The notes: a model not told the origin generated them from the letters alone. Counted from the first letter of the stretch, positions 46,401 to 56,239 are shown. The stretch is DNA of 64,000 bases from Catellatospora coxensis (GCF_016862635.1 NZ_BONI01000020.1:1-64000), one strand, 5' to 3'. Made by a program: numbers and translations.

Positions 46401-47165
46401 ATGTCCGATTCACGAGCGGTGCTGGTGACCGGGGCGTCGCGTGGCGTCGGCCGGGCCGTGGCCGCCGCGTTCGCCGCCCGCGGCGACCGCGTCGCGATCC
46501 ACCACCGCGACTCCGCCGACCTCGCCGAGTCGCTGCGGGCCGAGCTGCCCGGTCAAGGGCATGCGGTGGTACGCGCGGACCTCGCCGACCCGGCCGCCGT
46601 CGCCACCATGGTCGACGCCGCCGCCGAGGCGCTGGGCGGGCTCGACGTGCTGGTCAACAACGCCGGGCAGGCGTACCCGCACCCGATCACCGGGGTCACC
46701 TACGCGGAATGGCAGGAGCTGTGGGCGCGCACGCTCGCGGTGAACCTGACCGGCCCGGCGAACGTCACCTACTGCGCGGTCCGGCACATGCTGCACCGCC
46801 CGCCGGGCTCCCCGCCCGCCCGCGTGATCAACGTCGGCTCCCGCGGGGCCTACCGCGGCGAACCCGGCCAGCCCGCGTACGGCGCGGCCAAGGCCGGCCT
46901 GCACGCCATGGGCCAGTCCCTGGCCGTCGCGCTGGCCCCGTACCGCATCGGCGTCGCCACCGTCGCCCCCGGGTACGTCCAGGAGGACGCGACCAACGCC
47001 GCCTACAAGGTCCCCCGCGGCGCCGAGCACGCCGCCCAGAGCCCGTTCGGCCGGGTCGCCCGCCCCGAGGAGATCGCCGCCGCCGTCCTCTGGCTGGCCG
47101 ACCCCGCCGCCGAATGGGCCTCCGGCGCCGTCCTCGACCTCAACGGCGCCTCCCACCTCCGCTGA
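46401..47165 (+). CDS. short-chain dehydrogenase/reductase
   Basis: A 254-aa SDR. It shows the cofactor motif TGASRGVGRA, NNAG, and the active site with Ser in NVGSRGA and YGAAK (Tyr-x-x-x-Lys). It is similar in layout to FabG-type reductases; the substrate is unknown. ATG 46401 has no clear ribosome binding site. Repeat A copy 2 follows the stop. Confidence 0.92.
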   Translation: MSDSRAVLVTGASRGVGRAVAAAFAARGDRVAIHHRDSADLAESLRAELPGQGHAVVRADLADPAAVATMVDAAAEALGGLDVLVNNAGQAYPHPITGVTYAEWQELWARTLAVNLTGPANVTYCAVRHMLHRPPGSPPARVINVGSRGAYRGEPGQPAYGAAKAGLHAMGQSLAVALAPYRIGVATVAPGYVQEDATNAAYKVPRGAEHAAQSPFGRVARPEEIAAAVLWLADPAAEWASGAVLDLNGASHLR

Positions 47166-47176
47166 CCGGCCACCAA

Positions 47177-47253
47177 GATCATCCGACTTGCCCGGCAGGC
47201 GTGTGTATCTTGAGCTCGCTTTCACACAGGTGCCTGGCAAGTCGAGCGATCAT
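47177..47253. repeat. palindromic repeat A, copy 2
   Basis: Left arm GATCATCCGACTTGCC and right arm GGCAAGTCGAGCGATCAT, imperfectly paired. The inner GTGTATCTTGA matches copy 3. It is located 12 bp after the SDR stop. Confidence 0.8.
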
Positions 47254-47357
47254 GGCGGACGCGCCGCGGCGCTCAGGTCATGGCGGTGGCCGGACGCGGC
47301 TGTTGCGTCCGTGGGTGCAGAGCAAGCAAATGGGTGCAGAGCAAAGTCACTCGGGGG

Positions 47358-48101
47358 TCACCAGCGGTGCAGGCGGGTGGCGAGCACGCTGAGGGCCGCG
47401 ACGCCGGCCGTCGAGGTGCGCAACACGTTCTCGCCCAGGCGCACCGCCACCGCACCGACGGCGAGGAACGCCGTGATCTCGGCATCGTCGATGCCGCCCT
47501 CGGGACCGACGACCAGCACGATCTCCCCCGCGGCGGGCAGCTCGACCTGGGACAGCCGCTCGGTCGCCTCCTCGTGCAGCACGAACGCGGCCGCAGCGGC
47601 CGAAAGGCGCTGGGTGAGCTGTTTCGTGGACAGGTCGGGGTCACCGCCGACGACCGGCAGGAACGTACGGCGGGCCTGCTTGGCGGCCTCGCGGGCCACC
47701 GCCGCCCACTTCTCGCGGGACTTCGCGCCCCGGTCGCCGCGCCACTGGGCGACGCTGCGGGACGCGGCCCAGGGCAGGATCTCGTCGACGCCGACCTCGG
47801 TCATCGCCTGCACTGCCAGCTCACCCCGGTCGCCCTTGGCGATGCCCTGGGCGACGGTCAGGCGCGGGTCGGGCGCGTGGGCGTACCGCAGCTCGGTCAC
47901 GGTGAGGTCGAGCGTGCCCTTGCCGACGGCCTGCACCACCGCCGACGCCGTGCCACCCCGCCCGTCGGCGAGCAGCAGCGCCTCACCCACCCGCAACCGC
48001 TGCACGGTCGCGGCATGGTGGCCCTCCATCCCACCGAGCGTGTAGACCCGCCCCGAAGGCAACTCGTCGACCAGGAACAGCGGCGCACTCACGGCAGACA
48101 C
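47358..48101 (-). CDS. rsmE: 16S rRNA (uracil1498-N3)-methyltransferase
   Basis: A 247-aa SPOUT methyltransferase. It contains VVGPEGGIDDAEI and LGENVLRTSTA, the knotted S-adenosylmethionine site typical of RsmE, and an N-terminal PUA-like part. It modifies 16S rRNA in the small subunit. It lies downstream of dnaJ, as in many bacteria. ATG/GTG start at 48101. Confidence 0.95.
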   Translation of the reverse strand: MSAVSAPLFLVDELPSGRVYTLGGMEGHHAATVQRLRVGEALLLADGRGGTASAVVQAVGKGTLDLTVTELRYAHAPDPRLTVAQGIAKGDRGELAVQAMTEVGVDEILPWAASRSVAQWRGDRGAKSREKWAAVAREAAKQARRTFLPVVGGDPDLSTKQLTQRLSAAAAAFVLHEEATERLSQVELPAAGEIVLVVGPEGGIDDAEITAFLAVGAVAVRLGENVLRTSTAGVAALSVLATRLHRW

Positions 48102-48111
48102 CCTCCAACGG

Positions 48112-48168
48112 TGATCATGAACTTATGGCACCGACACGCCGTCGAACCGTGCCATAAGTTCATGATCA
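48112..48168. repeat. palindromic repeat B, copy 1
   Basis: TGATCATGAACTTATGGCAC (48112-48131) is repeated as its exact complement at 48149-48168, with a 17-base loop. The flank ACGCGGCGGGGCGG is nearly the same as the flank of the element at 61740-61920. It lies between dnaJ and rsmE. Confidence 0.9.
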
Positions 48169-48191
48169 ACGCGGCGGGGCGGAGAGGGCCG

Positions 48192-49322
48192 TCAGTGGCC
48201 GTTGAAGGCGTCGCGGACTCGGGAGAAGAAGCCGCCCTGCTTGGAGAGTTCGGCGACCTCCTCGCCGCGGGCGCGGGCGAACTCGCGGAGCATGCGTTCC
48301 TGCTCGCCGTCGAGGCGGGTGGGGGTGCGGACGTCGAGGTGCACGAAGAGGTCGCCGCGGCCGGTGCCGCGCAGGTGCGGGACGCCCTTGGCGCGGATGC
48401 GCAGGGTCGAGTTCGGCTGGGTGCCGGGTTTGACCTCGACCTGCTCCTCGGAGTCCAGGGTCTTGATGGTGAGGCGGGTGCCCAGGGCGGCGGCGGTCAT
48501 CGGGACGGTGACCTTGCAGTGCAGGTCGTCGCCCTTGCGCGCGTACACGTCGTGGGCCCGCTCGTGGATCTCCACGTACAGGTCGCCGGACGGGCCGCCG
48601 CCGGGGCCGACCTCGCCCTGGTTGGCCAGCCGGATGCGCATGCCGTCCTCGACGCCGGCCGGGATCTTCACGGTGAGGCTGCGCCGGGTGCGGACGCGGC
48701 CGTCGCCGGCGCAGGTCGGGCACGGGTGCGGGATGGTGGTGCCGAAGCCCTGGCAGGCGTTGCACGGGCGGGACGACACGACCTGGCCCAGGAAGGTGCG
48801 CTGGACCGACTGCACCTCGCCGCGGCCGCCACAGGTGTCGCAGGTCTGCGGGTGGGTGCCGGCGGCCGTGCCCGCGCCGGAGCAGGTGGTGCACAGCACG
48901 GCGGTGTCCACGGTGATCGGCGCCTCGACGCCGAACGCGGTCTCGAACAGGTCGAGGTCCAGCCGCAGGATCGCGTCCGCGCCCGGCCGGGTACGCGGGC
49001 GCGGGCCGCGCGAGCCGCCGCCGCCGAAGAAGGCGTCCATGATGTCCTGGAAGCCCACGAACGGGCCGCCGCCGGGGCCGCCCGGACCCGCGCCGCCTCC
49101 GCCCGGCGCGAGCGGGTCGCCGCCCAGGTCCACCATGCGCCGCTTCTGGTCGTCGGAGAGGACCTCGTAGGCGTTGTTGATGTCCTTGAACTTCTCCGCC
49201 GCGGCCGGGTCCGGGTTGACGTCCGGGTGGTACTGACGGGCGAGCTTGCGGTAAGCCCGCTTGATGTCGTCGGCGTCGGCGTCCTTGGGAACGCCGAGAA
49301 TGCCGTAGTAGTCCTTGGCCAC
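48192..49322 (-). CDS. dnaJ: molecular chaperone DnaJ
   Basis: A 376-aa type I J-protein. The J domain has [20 protein letters not shown] and the HPD motif in YHPDVNPD. It is followed by a Gly-rich linker. Four CxxCxGxG zinc repeats ([32 protein letters not shown]) and the C-terminal substrate domain complete it. It stimulates the DnaK ATPase. Located 42 bp after hrcA, so under the CIRCE operator. GTG start. Confidence 0.96.
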   Translation of the reverse strand: MAKDYYGILGVPKDADADDIKRAYRKLARQYHPDVNPDPAAAEKFKDINNAYEVLSDDQKRRMVDLGGDPLAPGGGGAGPGGPGGGPFVGFQDIMDAFFGGGGSRGPRPRTRPGADAILRLDLDLFETAFGVEAPITVDTAVLCTTCSGAGTAAGTHPQTCDTCGGRGEVQSVQRTFLGQVVSSRPCNACQGFGTTIPHPCPTCAGDGRVRTRRSLTVKIPAGVEDGMRIRLANQGEVGPGGGPSGDLYVEIHERAHDVYARKGDDLHCKVTVPMTAAALGTRLTIKTLDSEEQVEVKPGTQPNSTLRIRAKGVPHLRGTGRGDLFVHLDVRTPTRLDGEQERMLREFARARGEEVAELSKQGGFFSRVRDAFNGH

Positions 49323-49364
49323 GCTGTCCTCAAGCCTCGTTCAGCAACAACAGGAAATTCGGAA

Positions 49365-50387
49365 TCAATGTCCCAGCATCTCGCCCACGTAACGCGCGAC
49401 GGCGCGAACGGTGGCGATGGTGCCGGGGTAGTCCATGCGGGTCGGGCCGACGATGCCCATCCCGCCGACGACGGTCGCGCCCGGACCGTAGCCCGTGCTG
49501 ACCACCGAGGTGGCCCGCAGGTCGACGACCTCGTTCTCGTCGCCGATGCGCACCCGGGCCGCGCCCGACTTCACCTCGTCGAAGAGCTTGAGCAGGATGA
49601 CCTCCTCCTCCAGCGCCTCCAGGATCGGCCGCAGCGCGCCGGTGGTCAGGTCCAGCGGGCCCATCCGGGCCAGGTTGGAGGTGCCGGCCAGCGCGAGGCG
49701 CTCCTCGTGCCGCTCGACCAGGGTCTCCAGCAGGACGCTGACCAGCGTGCTCATGGTTGCCTTGGCCTGCGGCTCGGCCCGCTCGACCAGGCCCTGCACC
49801 AGCGGCGGGGTGTCCACCAGCTTGACGCCGACCAGGGTCGCGTTGAGGGTGCGGCGCAGGTCGGTGATCTCGTCCGGCTCGACCGGGCCGGGCAGCTCGA
49901 CGACCCGCTGCTCGACGCGGCCGGTGTCGGTGATCATGACGAGCAGCAGCCGGGTGGTGGAGACCGGGACCAGTTCCAGATGGCGTACGGAGGAGCGGGT
50001 CAGGCTCGGGTACTGCACCACGGCGACCTGGCGGGTGAGCTGCGCGAGCAGCCGCACCGCGCGGTGCACCACGTCGTCGAGGTCGACCGCGCCGACCAGG
50101 AAGCGCTCGATCGCCCGGCGCTCGGCCGGGGAGAGCGGCTTGACCCGGGACAGCCGGTCGACGAACAGGCGGTAGCCCCGGTCGGTGGGCACCCGGCCGG
50201 CCGAGGTGTGCGGCTGGCGGATGAAACCCTCCTCCTCCAGCACGGCCATGTCGTTGCGCACGGTCGCCGGCGACACGCCCAGGGCGTGCCGCTCGACCAG
50301 CGCCTTGCTCCCCACCGGCTCCTGCGTCGCGACGTAGTCCTCGACGATGGCACGCAGCACTTCGAGCTTGCGGTCATCCAGACCCAT
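49365..50387 (-). CDS. hrcA: heat-inducible transcription repressor HrcA
   Basis: A 340-aa repressor with the winged-helix start [23 protein letters not shown] (first 20 residues shown as [20 protein letters not shown]), followed by [18 protein letters not shown] and [13 protein letters not shown]. It represses heat-shock genes by binding CIRCE. ATG 50387 has GGGAGG upstream. The CIRCE element lies 13 bp before the start, implying autoregulation of hrcA-dnaJ. Confidence 0.95.
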   Translation of the reverse strand: MGLDDRKLEVLRAIVEDYVATQEPVGSKALVERHALGVSPATVRNDMAVLEEEGFIRQPHTSAGRVPTDRGYRLFVDRLSRVKPLSPAERRAIERFLVGAVDLDDVVHRAVRLLAQLTRQVAVVQYPSLTRSSVRHLELVPVSTTRLLLVMITDTGRVEQRVVELPGPVEPDEITDLRRTLNATLVGVKLVDTPPLVQGLVERAEPQAKATMSTLVSVLLETLVERHEERLALAGTSNLARMGPLDLTTGALRPILEALEEEVILLKLFDEVKSGAARVRIGDENEVVDLRATSVVSTGYGPGATVVGGMGIVGPTRMDYPGTIATVRAVARYVGEMLGH

Positions 50388-50400
50388 ACGCACCTCCCGG

Positions 50401-50427
50401 CTGGCACTCGTCGTGAGTGAGTGCCAG
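50401..50427. promoter_or_regulatory. CIRCE operator
   Basis: CTGGCACTC (50401-50409), a 9-bp spacer and GAGTGCCAG (50419-50427) form a perfect inverted repeat matching the HrcA-binding CIRCE consensus (TTAGCACTC-N9-GAGTGCTAA) except at the outer bases. Confidence 0.95.
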
Positions 50428-50602
50428 TCTACGTGGGCCGCCACCCGGACGGCATAGGCGTGGTGACGGGGTCGACACCGCACGGCGGCGACACCCGGCG
50501 CGGAGATCGGCAAAGTGGACAGCGGGTAAACTCAGCCGATCAGCTCGCAGTGTGTCGCCTATCGGTCACGGGTGTTGACTGGCGCCGATTGATCCACAGA
50601 CC

Positions 50603-50608
50603 TAGCCT
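50603..50608 (+). promoter_or_regulatory. candidate -10 box of a leaderless mRNA
   Basis: TAGCCT lies seven bases before the ATG at 50616, and no ribosome binding site is present. This is the arrangement of leaderless transcripts in actinobacteria. Confidence 0.4.
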
Positions 50609-50615
50609 GTCGGGC

Positions 50616-51116
50616 ATGAGTGAACCCACCCCGCCCGGCTCCTCCGAGCCGCCGGTTCCTTCGGCCCCCTCCTACGAGCCGCCGGCCCCGGCAGCGCCGC
50701 CGTCGGCCCCCGCGTCTCCCCCGCCGTCCGCCCCCGGCGGCTACACCCCTCCGCCCGGCATCGGCGGTCCCGCCCCGGTCGGCTACGCCAACCCGGACGA
50801 CAAGACCTGGGCCCTGGTCGCCCACTTCGGTGGCGCGCTGACCTGGTTCGTCGCCCCACTGGTCGCGCTGCTCGTCAAGGGCAACGAGTCCCCCACGGTC
50901 AAGGCGCACGCGACCGCCGCGCTGAACTTCCAGATCCTCTGGGGCGTCATCAGCATCGTGAGCCTCTGCGTCGGCAGCTGCCTCAGCTGGCTGATCCTGC
51001 CCATGGTGCTGTTCTTCGTGCCGCTGTTCCCGCTGATCATGGGCGTGATGGCCGGTGTCAAGGCCAACAACGGCGAGCTGCCGAAGTACCCGCTGACCAT
51101 GAACCTGATCAAGTAA
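50616..51116 (+). CDS. DUF4870 membrane protein
   Basis: A 166-aa protein. The first 55 residues are Pro/Ala/Ser-rich. The DUF4870 part follows, starting DDKTWALVAHFGGALTWFVAPLVALLVKG with three membrane helices (first 20: DDKTWALVAHFGGALTWFVA). SPTVKAHATAALNFQILW is the family signature. Function unknown. It starts at ATG 50616, convergent with hemW five bases after its stop. Confidence 0.88.
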   Translation: MSEPTPPGSSEPPVPSAPSYEPPAPAAPPSAPASPPPSAPGGYTPPPGIGGPAPVGYANPDDKTWALVAHFGGALTWFVAPLVALLVKGNESPTVKAHATAALNFQILWGVISIVSLCVGSCLSWLILPMVLFFVPLFPLIMGVMAGVKANNGELPKYPLTMNLIK

Positions 51117-51122
51117 GCCGGG

Positions 51123-52337
51123 TCACCAGGCCAGCAAGGAGTGGACCACCGCGTCCGCGAGGAGACGGCCGCGCAGCGTCAGCGCCGCGCGGCCGTCCGC
51201 GTACGCGGAGGGCTCCAGCAGCCCGTCGGCCAGCGCCTGCCGGGCCGCGACGCGCCCGGCCTCGTCCAGCACGTCCAGCGGCAGGCCCTCGACCAGGCGC
51301 AGCCGTAGCAGCACGTCCTCGGTATGGCGCTGCTCGCTCGTGAGGATCTCCCGGCCCAGTCCCGGGGACAGGCCCTCGGCCAGCCGGGCGGCGTACCGCG
51401 CCGGGTGTTTGACGTTCCACCAGCGCACGCCGCCGACGTGGCTGTGCGCGCCGGGCCCGAGGCCCCACCAGTCGCCGCCGCGCCAGTAGAGCAGGTTGTG
51501 CGCGCACCGGGCGGCCTCGTCGGCGGCCCAGTTGGAGACCTCGTACCAGTTCAGCCCGGCGGCGCTCAGCGCCGCCTCGGCCGCGAGGTAGCGGTCGGCG
51601 GCCACGTCGTCGTCCGGGGAGGCCAGCTCCCCGCGCCGGATCCGGGCCGACAGGCGGGTGCCGTCCTCCACGATCAGGGCGTACGCGCTGACGTGGTCCA
51701 CCCCCGCGCCGACCACCGCGGCCAGCGAGGCGGCGAAGTCGTCCTCGGTCTCCCCCGGCGTCCCGTAGATCAGGTCCAGGTTGACGTGCTCGAACCCGGC
51801 CTCCCGCGCCTCGATCGCGGCGGCCGGGGCGCGCCCGGCGGTGTGCTTGCGGTCCAGGATGCGCAGCACCCCGGGCGCGGCCGACTGCATGCCCAGCGAG
51901 ATCCGGGTGAACCCGGCGGCGCGCAGCTCGCGCAGCGAAGCCGGGTCGACCGACTCGGGGTTGGCCTCGGTGGTCACCTCCGCGCCGGCGGCGAGCCCCC
52001 ACGTGCCGTCGATCGCCTCCAGCATCCGGCCGAGCTGGGCCGGTTTGAGCAGGGTGGGCGTGCCACCGCCGACGAAGACGGTGTCGACGCGCGGCGGGGC
52101 GGGCAGCACCTTCGCGGCCAGCGACAGCTCGGCGAGCACCGCCTCGACGTAGCCCTCGGTGTCCGCGCCGCCCAGCTCGGAGGCGGTGTAGGTGTTGAAG
52201 TCGCAGTAGCCGCAGCGGCTGGCGCAGAACGGCACGTGCAGGTACACGCCGAAGCCGCGCCCGCCGACGTCGGCCAGGGCGGACTCGGGCAGGACGCCGG
52301 TGTCGGGTACGGGTTCACCGTCGGGAAGCTGGGCCAC
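51123..52337 (-). CDS. hemW: radical SAM heme chaperone HemW
   Basis: A 404-aa radical SAM protein. The iron-sulfur motif is HVPFCASRCGYCDF (Cys-x3-Cys-x2-Cys). VFVGGGTPTLL, TTEANPES and LDLIYGTPGET are typical of HemW rather than oxygen-independent HemN. It delivers heme to target proteins. GTG start 52337; divergent from the enoyl-CoA hydratase gene. Confidence 0.94.
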   Translation of the reverse strand: MAQLPDGEPVPDTGVLPESALADVGGRGFGVYLHVPFCASRCGYCDFNTYTASELGGADTEGYVEAVLAELSLAAKVLPAPPRVDTVFVGGGTPTLLKPAQLGRMLEAIDGTWGLAAGAEVTTEANPESVDPASLRELRAAGFTRISLGMQSAAPGVLRILDRKHTAGRAPAAAIEAREAGFEHVNLDLIYGTPGETEDDFAASLAAVVGAGVDHVSAYALIVEDGTRLSARIRRGELASPDDDVAADRYLAAEAALSAAGLNWYEVSNWAADEAARCAHNLLYWRGGDWWGLGPGAHSHVGGVRWWNVKHPARYAARLAEGLSPGLGREILTSEQRHTEDVLLRLRLVEGLPLDVLDEAGRVAARQALADGLLEPSAYADGRAALTLRGRLLADAVVHSLLAW

Positions 52338-52354
52338 GGCTCTAGTCTGCCCTC

Positions 52355-53173
52355 ATGTCCTCACCTGACTCCCACCTCGTCCGGGTCACCCACGCCCGCG
52401 GCGTAACGACGATCACCCTCGACAGCCCGCACAACCGCAACGCGCTGTCGCACCGGCTGATGACCGAGCTGCTGGCGGCGCTGGCCGAGGCGAACGCCGA
52501 CGACCGGGTGCGGGTGGTCGTGCTGGACCACACCGGGCCGGTGTTCTGCTCCGGCGCCGACCTGGCCGAGACGGCCGCCGCGGCGAAGTCGGGGCAGATG
52601 CCGGCCGCGCTGCTGGGTGACGTGCTGGGCGCGGTGGCCCGGTCGGCCAAGCCCGTGGTGGCCGTCGTCCGGGGACCGGCCCGGGCCGGTGGGCTGGGCC
52701 TGATCGCCGCGGCCGATCTCGCGGTGTGCGCGGCGGGGGCCACGTTCGCGTTCACCGAGGTGCGGCTGGGGGTGGTGCCCGCGCTCATCTCCGCGACGGT
52801 GCTGCCCCGGCTGGCCCCGCGTGCCGCCGCGGAGCTGTACCTGACCGGCGACGTCTTCGACGGCCCGCGCGCCGCCGCGATCGGGCTGGTCACCGCGACC
52901 GCGCCGGACGACGACGTGGACGCTGTCGTCGCGCGCTGGTGCGCCGGCCTGGTCCGGGGCGCGCCCGCCTCGCTGGCGACGGCGAAGGAACTGCTGCGCC
53001 GCCGCCCCGAGCCGGAGCTGGACGCCGAGCTGGCGTACCTGTCGGAGGTCTCGCTGCGCTTCTTCGGCTCGGCCGAGGGCCGGGAAGGAGTCGCCGCATT
53101 CCGGGAGAAACGGGATGCCGCTTGGGTTCCGCGGTCCGAGGAGGACGGTGCCGCGGCGGCGACCACCCCGTAG
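52355..53173 (+). CDS. enoyl-CoA hydratase/isomerase family protein
   Basis: A 272-aa crotonase-fold protein. Oxyanion-hole segments are FCSGADLAE and the region around RGPARAGGLGLIAAADL, and the catalytic-region sequence is FTEVRLGVVPALIS. The Glu-145-type residue appears as part of TEVRLG. It hydrates or isomerises enoyl-CoA; the substrate is unclear. The start is ATG 52355, only 17 bp from the divergent hemW start. Confidence 0.9.
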   Translation: MSSPDSHLVRVTHARGVTTITLDSPHNRNALSHRLMTELLAALAEANADDRVRVVVLDHTGPVFCSGADLAETAAAAKSGQMPAALLGDVLGAVARSAKPVVAVVRGPARAGGLGLIAAADLAVCAAGATFAFTEVRLGVVPALISATVLPRLAPRAAAELYLTGDVFDGPRAAAIGLVTATAPDDDVDAVVARWCAGLVRGAPASLATAKELLRRRPEPELDAELAYLSEVSLRFFGSAEGREGVAAFREKRDAAWVPRSEEDGAAAATTP

Positions 53174-53270
53174 GGTGGCCTGAACGAGCCTGCGGCGGGG
53201 GCGGGCGGCTTGCGGACCTTCACGTGTCCGGACAGCCGTCCGCCCTCGCGCACATGTCGAGGAGGCCGCC

Positions 53271-54143
53271 GTGAAGGGCAAGCATGCGCTGACCGTCCTG
53301 GTGATCCTCGCCGTGGTGTTCGGCGTCGGCGGCTACCTCGCCCGGCAGCAGATCGACGGCAAGCTCGAGATCCCGATCCCCCGGCTCGGCGCGCCCGAGT
53401 GCGTGGCCCGCGCCGACGGCGAGGTGCGCCTGGACCCGGAGCAGATGGCCAACGCCGCGACCATCGCCGCCGTGGGCATCAGCCGCAACGTGCCCGACCG
53501 CGCGGTGATCGTCGCGCTGGCCACCGCCCTGCAGGAGTCGAAGCTGCGCAACCTGGAGCATCTCGGCGACGGCAACGACCACGACTCGCTCGGCCTGTTC
53601 CAGCAGCGGCCCAGCCAGGGCTGGGGCACCGCGAAGCAGATCATGGACCCCCGGCACGCCGCGAAGCGCTTCTACACCAGCCTGCTGAAGGTCAAGGGCT
53701 GGCAGAAGATGCGGGTCACCGACGCCGCCCAGCGGGTGCAGCGCTCGGCCTACCCGGAGGCCTACGAGAAGTGGGCCGATGAGGCGACCGTGCTGGCCAA
53801 GGTGCTGACTGGGCAGCAGGCCGGCGGTGTGACCTGCGACACGTACAGCGACGAGCCGCCGGCCGACGCCGCGACCGCGAAGGCGCTGGCCGACCGGATC
53901 AAGGCCGACTTCGGCACCACCAAGGCCAAGGGCGTCACCGCCGAGGGCGCGGCACTGCGCGTGCCGGCCGCGAACAGCAAGGCGGGCTGGCAGTTCGCGC
54001 ACTGGCTGGTTGCTCAGGCCCCGATCACCGGGGTCACCCGGGTGTCGTTCGCCGACCAGCAGTGGTCCGCCGGTGACCGCGCGTGGTCGAGCACCGAGAA
54101 AGTGGCCGAACAGGTGGTGGCCGAGGCCGTCGCGGGCGGGTGA
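53271..54143 (+). CDS. membrane-anchored lysozyme-like protein
   Basis: A 290-aa exported protein. The N-terminal helix ALTVLVILAVVFGVGGYLA anchors it to the membrane or is a signal. Residues 60-170 contain IVALATALQESKLRNLEHL and DSLGLFQQRPSQGWGT, which recall the soluble lytic transglycosylase/lysozyme fold of actinobacterial cell-wall proteins, with Glu as candidate catalytic residue. The C-terminal domain is unassigned (one Cys). GTG 53271 has GAGGAGG upstream. Confidence 0.8.
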   Translation: MKGKHALTVLVILAVVFGVGGYLARQQIDGKLEIPIPRLGAPECVARADGEVRLDPEQMANAATIAAVGISRNVPDRAVIVALATALQESKLRNLEHLGDGNDHDSLGLFQQRPSQGWGTAKQIMDPRHAAKRFYTSLLKVKGWQKMRVTDAAQRVQRSAYPEAYEKWADEATVLAKVLTGQQAGGVTCDTYSDEPPADAATAKALADRIKADFGTTKAKGVTAEGAALRVPAANSKAGWQFAHWLVAQAPITGVTRVSFADQQWSAGDRAWSSTEKVAEQVVAEAVAGG

Positions 54144-54316
54144 CCCTGGTGGCAGGCCGGTCCGACGAGCCCCGCGCGACGACGCCGCTCGGGAACGCGA
54201 GTTAGTATCGGCACTCGTTCGCGAAGGTTGCTCATCCCGGCACGCCACCCCCCAAGTCGCGCGCCCCGATCCTGCCTTCGACTGTGCCCAAGTCTGGAAG
54301 GACGCAAGGGGAGGAC

Positions 54317-55243
54317 ATGACCATCACCTCTCAGGAGCCGGCGACGGACTACGCGCCGCTCACCGACGCCGAGCGCAAGGAATTCCACGAGAACGGGTAC
54401 AAGCACCTCCCCGGTGTCGTCAGCCCCGAGATCGTGGCGGAACTCCAGGCCGAGGCCGACCGCCTGTACGGCGAGAACAAGAACACCGGTCACATCGACA
54501 AGACCGGCTCGCTGCACCTGCTCGGCGCGGTCAGCCACAGCCCGGCCTTCGCCCGGATGCTCGACTACTCCCCGACCTTCCGCTGGGTCTGGGGTCTGGC
54601 CGGCTGGAACATCTACTCCCAGCACAACCACCTCGACGTCAACCCGCCTTACGAGGAGGACGAGACGCCGCGCTGGGAGTGGCACCAGGACGGCTGGCGG
54701 CAGAACTCCGACGCGGAGTACTACGCCCCGTACTACGGCGACATCCCGCGGCCGATGCTGTCGATCAAGGTCGCCATCGTGCTCAGCGACATCTCGGAGC
54801 CGGGCCGGGGCCAGACCCTGTGCATCCCCGGTTCGCACCTGAACAACCACATGTACCGGCCGACCGACCCGACCGAGATCGCCAAGGGTCCGGAGGGCGC
54901 GGTGCCGTGGCTGGCCAAGCCCGGTGACGCGTTCATCTTCGACCGCCGCCTGTGGCACTCGCGCTCGCGCAACCGCTCGGACGTGACGCGCAAGATGCTC
55001 TTCATGAGCTACACCTACCGCTGGATCCGCCCGGTCGACGACATGCCGATCGACCGCGAGTCCGCGTGGTACGCCGGCCTCACCCCGGTGCAGCGCCAGC
55101 TCATCGGCGAGGCGTTCGGCAACCTGAAGGTGCAGAACATGTGGGGCGTCGGCGAGGGCGGCTGGATCGACGACACGATCCCGCTGCGCGCCGAGCTCAA
55201 GGAGCGCGGCCTGCTGGACCGCAACGTCCCCTGGCTGCGCTGA
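54317..55243 (+). CDS. phytanoyl-CoA dioxygenase family protein
   Basis: A 308-aa iron/2-oxoglutarate-type oxygenase. The metal motif HxD is in WEWHQDGW. A distal His is in RRLWHSRSRNRS, where the following Arg would bind 2-oxoglutarate. FHENGYKHLPGVVSPEIV is the usual N-terminal segment. The substrate is unknown; relatives hydroxylate small molecules such as ectoine. ATG 54317 has GGGGAGG upstream. It stands alone and ends at a strong terminator. Confidence 0.88.
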   Translation: MTITSQEPATDYAPLTDAERKEFHENGYKHLPGVVSPEIVAELQAEADRLYGENKNTGHIDKTGSLHLLGAVSHSPAFARMLDYSPTFRWVWGLAGWNIYSQHNHLDVNPPYEEDETPRWEWHQDGWRQNSDAEYYAPYYGDIPRPMLSIKVAIVLSDISEPGRGQTLCIPGSHLNNHMYRPTDPTEIAKGPEGAVPWLAKPGDAFIFDRRLWHSRSRNRSDVTRKMLFMSYTYRWIRPVDDMPIDRESAWYAGLTPVQRQLIGEAFGNLKVQNMWGVGEGGWIDDTIPLRAELKERGLLDRNVPWLR

Positions 55244-55277
55244 GCACACGGCGTCAGCCGAGCAGCGACTGAACGGA

Positions 55278-55316
55278 CAGTGAGGCCGGGCCGCATCACG
55301 CGGCCCGGCCTCACTG
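55278..55316. terminator. bidirectional terminator hairpin
   Basis: A perfect 17-bp stem (CAGTGAGGCCGGGCCGC and its complement) with a 5-base loop ATCAC, between two convergent genes. Confidence 0.85.
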
Positions 55317-55330
55317 CTGCTGACGGGCGG

Positions 55331-56239
55331 TCAGTCCAGGATCTTCTGCCCGCCGCTGACGCACTGGCCGGCGACGAACGCCGAGCTGTTGATCGGCACC
55401 GCAGGGCCGAGCTGGCCGAGCAGGCCGGACGACGCGCAGGTCTGCAGCGGCAGGATGTCCAGGACCTGGTTGCTGAACAGCGGGAGCACCGCCGGGTTCT
55501 TGCGCTTCTGGATGGTGCTGTTGCTGTTGTAGCAGTCACCCAGCACGGTGGTCGGCGACTGCACGGCCGCGGCCACCCCGGCGATCGACGCGGTCGAACC
55601 GCAGACCTGGACCGCCGCGGCGTTCACGACCGAGCCGCTGAGCAGCGACACCAGGCTTTGCGGCCCTTCCTGCGCGCTGTCCTTGGGCGCGGCGATGAAC
55701 GTGTTGGCGTTGGAGCAGTCGCCCACCACGGTGGCGGGTGAGGCGATCGCGGCCGTGACGCCGGCGATGGCCGCGTTCGAGCCGCAGACCTGGATCGGCA
55801 GCGCGTTCACCGAGGTGTCGTCCAGGATCGAGATGACCCCCTGCACCTGGTTCTGCCGGATCAGGACGTTGCCGTTGGCACAGTCGCCCAGCACGGTGTT
55901 CGGGGAGCGGAGCGCGACCGCGGCCGATACGACCTGAGCCGACGCGGAGCCGCACGCCTGCCACGCGCCGGTGGTCAGCGCGCTGCCGTTGGCGATGGAG
56001 ATCAGCGGCTGGCGCACCTCCCGCTGGGGGCCGCGAGCGACGTCCTTCACTGTCTTCACGGCAGCGAGCGCCTGCCCCGCGGCCTGCTGCACCGCGGCCT
56101 GCTTCAAGGTGGTCGCGGCGGTCCTGACGGGATCCGCATGCGCCGGTCCGGCCGCGGGCGCGGCGGTCGCCGCGGAACCCATCACCGCCACCGTAGCGAG
56201 CGCTCCGGCCGCGACGACCCCGGCCTTTCCTATCTGCAT
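55331..56239 (-). CDS. secreted chaplin-like repeat protein 1
   Basis: A 302-aa exported protein with a signal peptide (AGVVAAGALATVAVMGSAA). It then contains four units of about 75 residues, each with a core like VCGSNAAIAGVTAAI followed by SPATVVGDCSNANTF; the last is degenerate (CASSGLLGQL...GQC). Each unit has two cysteines, which recalls chaplins (CGN...NxC) but is not the classical chaplin sequence. It may form or coat surface structures. ATG 56239 has AAGGAG five bases upstream. It is a tandem paralogue of the next gene. Confidence 0.78.
   Translation of the reverse strand: MQIGKAGVVAAGALATVAVMGSAATAAPAAGPAHADPVRTAATTLKQAAVQQAAGQALAAVKTVKDVARGPQREVRQPLISIANGSALTTGAWQACGSASAQVVSAAVALRSPNTVLGDCANGNVLIRQNQVQGVISILDDTSVNALPIQVCGSNAAIAGVTAAIASPATVVGDCSNANTFIAAPKDSAQEGPQSLVSLLSGSVVNAAAVQVCGSTASIAGVAAAVQSPTTVLGDCYNSNSTIQKRKNPAVLPLFSNQVLDILPLQTCASSGLLGQLGPAVPINSSAFVAGQCVSGGQKILD

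Noticed and set aside
47280-50420. 1,046-codon plus-strand open frame
   Set aside because: It is antisense to rsmE, dnaJ and hrcA, whose motifs are unmistakable; long shadow frames are common in high-GC DNA.
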